Below are positions 14,032 through 18,550 of a stretch of 18,550 bases of DNA, piece by piece. The stretch lies in NCBI GenBank assembly GCA_945872805.1, contig CAMCBE010000008.1:1-18550 (forward strand), in the 5' to 3' direction. Numbering within the stretch: the stretch's first letter is position 1; every line of letters starts with the position of its first letter. The notes under the pieces are model-generated. The model was given only the letters and a program-made list of their open reading frames with translations. It was not told the DNA's origin and ran no database searches. The position numbers and the translations under genes are program-made. The stretch comes from Chitinophaga pinensis (GTDB taxonomy: Bacteria > Bacteroidota > Bacteroidia > Chitinophagales > Chitinophagaceae).

Positions 14032-14285
14032 TGAATGTATTGTTCACCGCACATGGCTGGCAAGATTATGTATATTGGCAGAAGAACGACAAGAAAATAC
14101 TTGGAAAAATAAACGACCTCATAAAAGACATCAGCAGAGATCCCAATGGTGGAATGGGAAAACCAGAACAGCTTAAAAATGCGTTATCAGGATGGTCATC
14201 CCGTAGGATCAACCTCGAGCATAGATTAGTTTATAAAATTGAGCAAGTTACAATCATCATTGCCCAATGCAGGTATCATTATTGA
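14031..14285 (+). CDS. yoeB: Toxin mRNA interferase, YoeB/Txe family
   Basis: This 84-residue RelE-superfamily ribosome-dependent endoribonuclease has the same length as E. coli YoeB. Positions known to matter in E. coli YoeB are all present: E46 (in GKPEQL), R65 (in EHRLVY), H83 and Y84 (C-terminal RYHY). The family signature WQDYVYWQ at 10-17 and GWSSRRI at 54-60 are also clear. The gene is intact by every sign visible, so the module is probably functional. It is followed by heptamer-repeat DNA within about 20 bases and no obvious terminator. It lies as a plus-strand two-gene island between minus-strand genes, in the repeat-rich part of the window, which fits a horizontally acquired cassette. 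Confidence 0.95.
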   Translation: MNVLFTAHGWQDYVYWQKNDKKILGKINDLIKDISRDPNGGMGKPEQLKNALSGWSSRRINLEHRLVYKIEQVTIIIAQCRYHY

Positions 14286-14306
14286 AGGTGGAAAAGGGAA
14301 TTATTA

Positions 14307-14341
14307 GACGTCAGATGATAGATAAAAGTAGTCAGAAATTT
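14307..14341. repeat. Short heptamer array, GNNNNNA orientation, behind yoeB
   Basis: Five 7-base words: GACGTCA, GATGATA, GATAAAA, GTAGTCA and GAAATTT. It is less regular than the other arrays but in phase. Confidence 0.55.
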
Positions 14342-14383
14342 GATATCTGTTATCTTTCCCCTCACCCCAACTCATGTATTAAA

Positions 14384-14486
14384 AGAGGCAAGAGGCAATA
14401 GTTTCGAAAAGGCACATAGCAAGGCAAGAGGCAAGAGGCAATAGTTTTGAAAAGGCACATAGCAAGGCAAGAGGCAAGAGGCAAGA
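14384..14486. repeat. GGCAAGA/GGCAATA repeat block, second copy
   Basis: Two 43-base units (from 14394 and 14437) of GGCAATA, a GTTTCGAAAA or GTTTTGAAAA decamer, GGCACATAGCAA and GGCAAGA words. It is related to 12487-12772 and is followed by a GCGTTAA array in the same orientation. Confidence 0.8.
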
Positions 14487-14494
14487 GTGAAACA

Positions 14495-14578
14495 GCGTTG
14501 AGCGCTAAGCGTTGAGCGTTCAACTCCCAACACCCAACTCACCGCGCCCAGCGTCAAGCGTCAAGCGTTAAGCGCTTG
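14495..14578. repeat. GCGTTAA-type heptamer array, second copy (12 units)
   Basis: These are twelve consecutive 7-base words: GCGTTGA, GCGCTAA, GCGTTGA, GCGTTCA, then three ACTCCCA-like words, then GCGCCCA, GCGTCAA twice, GCGTTAA and GCGCTTG. The last words encode the final residues and stop codon of the minus-strand PLP enzyme. Confidence 0.8.
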
Positions 14579-15787
14579 AGTAAAATCATCCAATATATCC
14601 TCAATATTTTCTATACCCACACTCAACCGAATTAATCCATCGGTAATGCCGTACTCTAAACGATTTTCACGGGGCACACTGGAATGGGACATTGAGGCAG
14701 GATGTGATAATAATGTATCGCATGTGCCCAACGAGACTGTGCGTGTACACAACTGAAGCTTGTTCATGAATTGCACACCTGATTCATATCCTCCCTTTAA
14801 TTCAAAACTCATCATCGCACCTGGATGTCGCATTTGTTTTGAAGAAACAGCGAAATCAGGATGAGTGGATAGCCCATTATAATTGACGGTAGCAATACCA
14901 GGATGATCAGTTAAAAACTCAGCCACCTTCATAGCATTATCACCATGACGTTGCATACGCACTTCCAATGTTTTCATTCCATTGATCAATAAAAATGCAT
15001 CAAAGGCATTGCTATTTCCACCCAACAAACGATGTGTTTTTGTTGCACGTGTTTTCATGAATTCAATATCTGTTCCCAATAAAACACCACCGATAGCAGT
15101 GCCATGTCCATTCAAAAACTTCGTGGTAGAATGCACAATAAAATCAATTCCAAATTTAAAAGGCTGTTGAAAATAAGGAGTTGAAAACGTATTGTCGCAT
15201 GCCGTTAACTTTCCATATTGGGTTGCGAGTGCACTCAACGCTGCTAAGTCAACGCATTGTAGCGTAGGATTGGCGGGCGTTTCAAGGTAAATCATTTTTA
15301 TAGCAGCATCTTCCTTAAGAAATTTTTCTGCAATAGAAAGATTGCGCAAATCAACAATGATGGCCTCAACTTCAAGGGGCTCCAACAATGTTTTTATCAA
15401 ATCTTGCGTACCACTATACAATGAATAATGCGTAAGAATCTTATCCCCTTTCTTTAATGCAGCAAGAAACAACGAGCTGATAGCACCCATGCCCGATGCG
15501 TGTAAAATTGCTTTTGCTTCTAATGGTTTGCCATTCACTTCAATTTCAAAACACTCCATCGCTGCAATCTTTTCTTCTGCTTCATTCATCGTAGGATTAC
15601 CCCAACGTGAATAAATATATCCAGGCTCATCTCCAGAAAATCGCTTCATACCTTGCTCTGCGTTATCATATACATACGTTGATGACGCATAAATTGGCGT
15701 AAGATGCGCATACATCGGATCAGGGTGTTGACCTGCATGAATGGCTAGCGATGAGAAACCTTTGTATTTTTTTTGTTTGGATGACAT
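14561..15787 (-). CDS. Cys/Met-metabolism PLP enzyme (trans-sulfuration family)
   Basis: The 408-residue protein belongs to the cystathionine gamma-synthase / cystathionine lyase / methionine gamma-lyase family. YSRWGNPTMNEAEEKIAAME at 59-78 contacts PLP phosphate in this family, ETPANPTLQ at 169-177 and CDNTFSTPYFQQP at 197-209 (with the PLP-binding Asp) follow, and HSTTKFLNGHG at 219-229 carries the Schiff-base Lys K223. The Cys of methionine gamma-lyase is absent at the LYSGT site (123-127), so that activity is less likely. Which sulfur amino-acid reaction it performs cannot be decided from sequence. The last five residues (QALNA) and stop are encoded by the GCGTTAA array, so the C-terminus is probably slightly altered. 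A TAATTTCA, near a -7 box, precedes the ATG, with a heptamer array directly behind it. Confidence 0.88.
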   Translation of the reverse strand: MSSKQKKYKGFSSLAIHAGQHPDPMYAHLTPIYASSTYVYDNAEQGMKRFSGDEPGYIYSRWGNPTMNEAEEKIAAMECFEIEVNGKPLEAKAILHASGMGAISSLFLAALKKGDKILTHYSLYSGTQDLIKTLLEPLEVEAIIVDLRNLSIAEKFLKEDAAIKMIYLETPANPTLQCVDLAALSALATQYGKLTACDNTFSTPYFQQPFKFGIDFIVHSTTKFLNGHGTAIGGVLLGTDIEFMKTRATKTHRLLGGNSNAFDAFLLINGMKTLEVRMQRHGDNAMKVAEFLTDHPGIATVNYNGLSTHPDFAVSSKQMRHPGAMMSFELKGGYESGVQFMNKLQLCTRTVSLGTCDTLLSHPASMSHSSVPRENRLEYGITDGLIRLSVGIENIEDILDDFTQALNA

Positions 15788-15811
15788 GGTGGTGAAATTA
15801 CGAATTTAATA

Positions 15812-15860
15812 GACGTTAGTAATTAGACGTTAGACGTTAGATGTAAGATGTTAGGCATTA
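15812..15860. repeat. Seven-unit heptamer array, GNNNNNA orientation
   Basis: The words are GACGTTA, GTAATTA, GACGTTA twice, GATGTAA, GATGTTA and GGCATTA. This array ends about 10 bases from the -7 region of the PLP-enzyme gene and pairs in inverted orientation with 15962-16031. Confidence 0.8.
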
Positions 15861-15961
15861 GAAAAAGTTTATAGGAGATTCAAATTTTATGTTCAATAAT
15901 TTAGGCACAAATCAATCACTTCAATAATTTAAGAAATATATTTGATCCAACCAATAACACC

Positions 15962-16031
15962 TCACGACTAACATCTAATATCTAACGTCTACCTCCTACC
16001 TCCTAACTCCTCACGTCTAACATCTAACGTC
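15962..16031. repeat. Ten-unit heptamer array, TNNNNNC orientation
   Basis: The words are TCACGAC, TAACATC, TAATATC, TAACGTC, TACCTCC twice, TAACTCC, TCACGTC, TAACATC and TAACGTC. Its end coincides with the fabH stop codon (complement of 16031-16033). Together with 15812-15860 it could form a long stem around a ~100-base AT-rich core. Confidence 0.8.
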
Positions 16032-17029
16032 TATTTGCCCCACCTCACCAATGTTGCGCCCCAAGTGAACCCACCACCAAAAGCGACAAGCACAATGTTA
16101 TCGCCTTGTTTAATTTTATCTTGAAAATCCCATAGGCAAAGTGGTATCGTTGCTGCGGTAGTATTTCCATACCGCTCAATATTCATCAATACTTTTTCGT
16201 CTGGGAGTCCCATTCGACGAGCAGTCGCATCAATTATTCGTTTATTGGCTTGGTGCGGAACAAGCCACGCAATATCGTCTGCTGTCAAATGATTCCGTTC
16301 CATCAATTCAAACCCAACATCGGCCATTCCGGTAACAGCAAATTTGAAAACAGGTTGTCCATCTTGAAAAATATAATGTTGCTTAGCTGCAATGGTTTCA
16401 GTACTTGCAGGATTCAATGAACCACCGCCCTTCATATACAAATATTTTCCACCGCTGCCATCAGATTTCAATAGACTATCCATCACCCCAAACCCAGCTG
16501 TGTTGGGTTCTAACAAAACAGCTCCTGCCCCATCACCAAAAATGATACAGGTTGTTCTGTCGGTATAATCTACTATGGCACTCATCTTATCAGCACCGAC
16601 CACAACCACTTTTTTATACCGCCCGCTTTCTATCAAAGCAGCTCCAGTGGTCAAGGCATATAAAAATCCTGAGCATGCCGCTAGCAGATCAAACCCCCAT
16701 GCATTTTTAATACCTAACTTTTCGCATGTAATGTTAGCCGTATTCGGAAACATCATATCGGGTGTAACCGTGGCTACGATCAGACAATCAATTTCGTTTG
16801 GATCGATGCCTCTTTTTTCGCAAAGATTTCTAACGGCAGGAACAACAAGATCAGAGGTAGCCATACCTTCTCCCCTTAATATCCTTCGCTCCGTGATTCC
16901 AGTTCTGGTTTTAATCCACTCATCGTTTGTATCCACCAATTTCTCCAAGTCAGCATTGGTCAATCTCTCTTCTGGCACATATCCACCCACTGCGGTAATG
17001 GCTGCGGTAATTTTTTGATCCATAGTCAT
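16031..17029 (-). CDS. fabH: 3-oxoacyl-ACP synthase III
   Basis: KAS III condenses an acyl-CoA primer with malonyl-ACP to start fatty-acid synthesis. The 332-residue protein has the full catalytic triad: C119 in AACSGFLYAL, H259 in VPHQANKRI and N289 in YGNTTAATIP. The N-terminal DEWIKTRTGITERRI at 36-50 and the C-terminal GGGFTWGATLVRW are also diagnostic. The start is ATG 17029; a second ATG at 17023 is possible. A perfect TAACTTTG -7 box lies 11 bases upstream. The stop codon sits at the edge of a heptamer array, and the -33 region overlaps another. No other fatty-acid gene is nearby, so this may be one of several FabH copies. Confidence 0.95.
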   Translation of the reverse strand: MTMDQKITAAITAVGGYVPEERLTNADLEKLVDTNDEWIKTRTGITERRILRGEGMATSDLVVPAVRNLCEKRGIDPNEIDCLIVATVTPDMMFPNTANITCEKLGIKNAWGFDLLAACSGFLYALTTGAALIESGRYKKVVVVGADKMSAIVDYTDRTTCIIFGDGAGAVLLEPNTAGFGVMDSLLKSDGSGGKYLYMKGGGSLNPASTETIAAKQHYIFQDGQPVFKFAVTGMADVGFELMERNHLTADDIAWLVPHQANKRIIDATARRMGLPDEKVLMNIERYGNTTAATIPLCLWDFQDKIKQGDNIVLVAFGGGFTWGATLVRWGK

Positions 17030-17040
17030 TTATTCGGGAG

Positions 17041-17048
17041 CAAAGTTA
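17041..17048 (-). promoter_or_regulatory. Promoter -7 box of fabH
   Basis: The minus strand reads TAACTTTG, an exact match to TAnnTTTG, 11 bases before the ATG at 17029. The expected -33 position is in or next to a heptamer array (17063-17090). Confidence 0.6.
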
Positions 17049-17062
17049 CGATTTAGTGGGTA

Positions 17063-17090
17063 GACGTTAGTTGTTAGATTTTAGTTAATA
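17063..17090. repeat. Four-unit heptamer array, GNNNNNA orientation
   Basis: The words are GACGTTA, GTTGTTA, GATTTTA and GTTAATA. Three inverted words (TGACTTC, TAACTGC, TAATCCC) follow at 17139-17159, giving another inverted pair in the fabH-ruvA gap. Confidence 0.65.
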
Positions 17091-17137
17091 GAAAATTAAA
17101 ATGTGCATGCTGACCCACTGGTATCATATCCTTAACA

Positions 17138-17168
17138 TTGACTTCTAACTGCTAATCCCGTACCTTTA
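17138..17168 (+). promoter_or_regulatory. Promoter of ruvA (and probably sprA)
   Basis: TTG at 17138-17140 and TACCTTTA at 17161-17168 (7 of 8 to TAnnTTTG) are separated by 20 bases, a good Bacteroidota -33/-7 pair, 19 bases before the ruvA ATG. The spacer between the two boxes consists of three inverted heptamer words. Confidence 0.65.
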
Positions 17169-17187
17169 CGAGACCAAATTATCCTCC

Positions 17188-17772
17188 ATGATAGCCTACC
17201 TAACCGGTACGTTTACAACCAAGACTCCCTCCTATGTACACATTGATGTTCAAGGAGTTGGGTATGAAGTACAGATCAGTCTGAATACCTATTCAAAAAT
17301 TCAAGAACTAAAACAAGGAACCTTATTAACCCATCTTCAAATCAAAGAGGATGGACATACTTTATTTGGTTTTTCCGAGCTCGCGGAAAAGCTACTTTTT
17401 ATACAATTAATCAACGTAAATGGAGTGGGCGCCTCAACCGCAAGAATGATGCTTTCTTCCATGTTGCCCCATGAATTGAGCAGCGCCATTGCATCTGGAA
17501 ATACGGTTGCTTTAGAAAAAATAAAAGGCATCGGAAGGAAGTCGGCCGAAAGGATTATTCTAGAACTCCGAGACAAGATGGTAAAAAGCGGAAATGATGT
17601 TGTAAATCAGGGCTTTACACACAATACCTTGGACACTGATGCGTTAAATGCCTTGATAGCACTGGGAATTCAACGAAACTCGGCAGAAGCCGCCTTGAAA
17701 AAGGCAAAAACAGGGGCGACAGAAGAGTTAAGTCTTGAATTATTGATTAAAAAATCACTACAGTTTATTTAA
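17188..17772 (+). CDS. ruvA: Holliday junction branch migration protein RuvA
   Basis: RuvA binds four-way DNA junctions as a tetramer and loads the RuvB motor. The 194-residue protein has the usual length. The N-terminal OB-fold (MIAYLTGTFTTKTPSYVHID, then VQGVGYEVQIS) is followed by EDGHTLFGF, then two helix-hairpin-helix motifs: INVNGVGASTARMMLSSM near 77-94 and LEKIKGIGRKSAERIILELR near 110-129. The C-terminal domain, after a linker, has ALNALIALGIQRNSAEAALKKA for contact with RuvB. ruvB and ruvC are not in the window. ruvA directly upstream of sprA is, to my knowledge, a recurrent arrangement in Bacteroidota. Confidence 0.96.
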   Translation: MIAYLTGTFTTKTPSYVHIDVQGVGYEVQISLNTYSKIQELKQGTLLTHLQIKEDGHTLFGFSELAEKLLFIQLINVNGVGASTARMMLSSMLPHELSSAIASGNTVALEKIKGIGRKSAERIILELRDKMVKSGNDVVNQGFTHNTLDTDALNALIALGIQRNSAEAALKKAKTGATEELSLELLIKKSLQFI

Positions 17773-17795
17773 AAAAACTATACACCTTATTGATT

Positions 17796-18550
17796 TTGAA
17801 GAAGTTATTCAATCAGATAACTTTTATTGTAGCATTTCTTTCCTTAGCCAACCTTATTCAGGCTAGGGAAATTCCTTTTTCCAATAGGGCCAACTCCCTG
17901 AAAGATAGTATCCCGGGTAATGATAGCTTACGCTTTCCCATCCAAGATAGAAGAGGCGATGCCTTTTCAACACCAAGAAGAAATTCCTTTGACCTAAAAG
18001 ATCCATCGAACCTAACGGATTCCATCACATATGATCCCAAGACCAAGGAGTATTATATCGTAGAAAAAATCGGTGGAAAATATTACCGAAAGCCAACCTC
18101 CCTTAGTTTCGACGATTTCATGCGGATACAGTCTAGAAAAGCAGAAACAGATTATTTTCAAAAGAGAGCGAATACATCCAGTTTGTTGAACAGAAAGTTG
18201 GTCAAGCCAAAACTCAACATGACCGATGAATTGTTCAATCGACTTTTTGGAACTGGAAAAATTGATATTCGTCCACAAGGTGAAGTGACTATCACCGCAG
18301 GTTATCAAGGACAAAATATCAAAAACCCTACACTTCCTGAGCGTGCAAGAAAAAATGGCGGATTAGATTTTGACCCGGCGGTTAATTTGAATGTTATTGG
18401 AAACATTGGAGATAAAATGAAATTTCCAATCAGCTATAACACCCGCTCTACCTTTGATTTTGAAAACCAATTGAAGCTCGACTATACAGGAGGTGCAGAA
18501 GATATTTTCAAAAAAATTGAGGTGGGTAACACATCATTTGCATCAAAAGG
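17796..18550 (+). CDS. sprA: SprA/Sov-family cell-surface protein, type IX secretion translocon (N-terminal part)
   Basis: I translated 251 codons by hand; the gene runs off the window. SprA is the very large outer-membrane beta-barrel (over 2000 residues in known members) that forms the type IX secretion channel and is needed for gliding. The visible N-terminus has a signal peptide (KKLFNQITFIVAFLSLANLIQA), then the family's periplasmic region: IDIRPQGEVTITAGYQGQ, NPTLPERARKNGGLDFD, LNVIGNIGDKMKFPISYN, FDFENQLKLDYTG and IEVGNTSF, all close to SprA. No ATG is available: the frame starts at TTG 17796 (alternatively TTG 17790), 23 bases after ruvA. It has no promoter of its own that I can see and is likely co-transcribed with ruvA. 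Confidence 0.9.
   Translation, partial: MKKLFNQITFIVAFLSLANLIQAREIPFSNRANSLKDSIPGNDSLRFPIQDRRGDAFSTPRRNSFDLKDPSNLTDSITYDPKTKEYYIVEKIGGKYYRKPTSLSFDDFMRIQSRKAETDYFQKRANTSSLLNRKLVKPKLNMTDELFNRLFGTGKIDIRPQGEVTITAGYQGQNIKNPTLPERARKNGGLDFDPAVNLNVIGNIGDKMKFPISYNTRSTFDFENQLKLDYTGGAEDIFKKIEVGNTSFASK

Noticed and set aside
16575..17018. 147-codon plus-strand frame opposite fabH.
   Set aside because: fabH is a clear enzyme with its full catalytic triad on the other strand, and this frame has no recognisable motif.
17858..18314. Minus-strand frames opposite sprA.
   Set aside because: The plus-strand translation matches SprA throughout, so these frames are shadows.

Overview
This window looks like a piece of a chromosome from the phylum Bacteroidota, probably Chitinophagaceae or a close relative. 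The evidence is the start of a SprA-family gliding/type IX secretion translocon gene directly behind ruvA, recurrent TAnnTTTG promoter -7 boxes, AT-rich codon use, a secreted protein of the kind common in these bacteria, and an AmgK-like kinase joined to a RapZ-type C-terminal domain. The family-level placement is inference. No rRNA, tRNA or CRISPR array was recognised.

Layout. From 1 to about 10.4 kb the window is compact housekeeping DNA. A minus-strand pair (sugar-1-phosphate nucleotidyltransferase, cut by the window edge, and the kinase-RapZ_C fusion) overlaps by TAATG and resembles the AmgK/MurU cell-wall recycling pair. A divergent plus-strand operon follows: TrmH-type RNA methyltransferase, UbiA-family prenyltransferase and RuvX. 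Next come minus-strand peptide deformylase and a GT35 alpha-glucan phosphorylase-like protein, a plus-strand lipoprotein of unknown function, and minus-strand lysA, scpB and atpG.

From about 10.4 to 17.2 kb the character changes. Genes are separated by low-complexity DNA: an S23/four-helix-bundle gene, a truncated-looking secreted protein, a GNAT acetyltransferase, a YefM-YoeB toxin-antitoxin operon with a textbook operator, a Cys/Met-metabolism PLP enzyme and fabH. The window ends with plus-strand ruvA and the 5' part of sprA.

The most unusual content is the intergenic repeat DNA. Nearly all of it in 10.4-17.2 kb resolves into degenerate tandem heptamers, GNNNNNA on one strand and TNNNNNC on the other (one array is 28 units, 196 bp). 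Three array pairs sit in inverted orientation, always GNNNNNA first: one pair encloses the S23 gene, the other two enclose the fabH-megL-like and fabH-ruvA intergenic cores. Arrays reach the -7 boxes of several genes and supply stop codons or C-terminal codons of others. A second family, made of 9-11-mers, lies at the ruvX/def and def/glgP junctions and also inside the GNAT coding region, where it adds about 24 in-frame residues. A further oddity is the phosphorylase-like protein, which has Thr at the position of the PLP-binding lysine.
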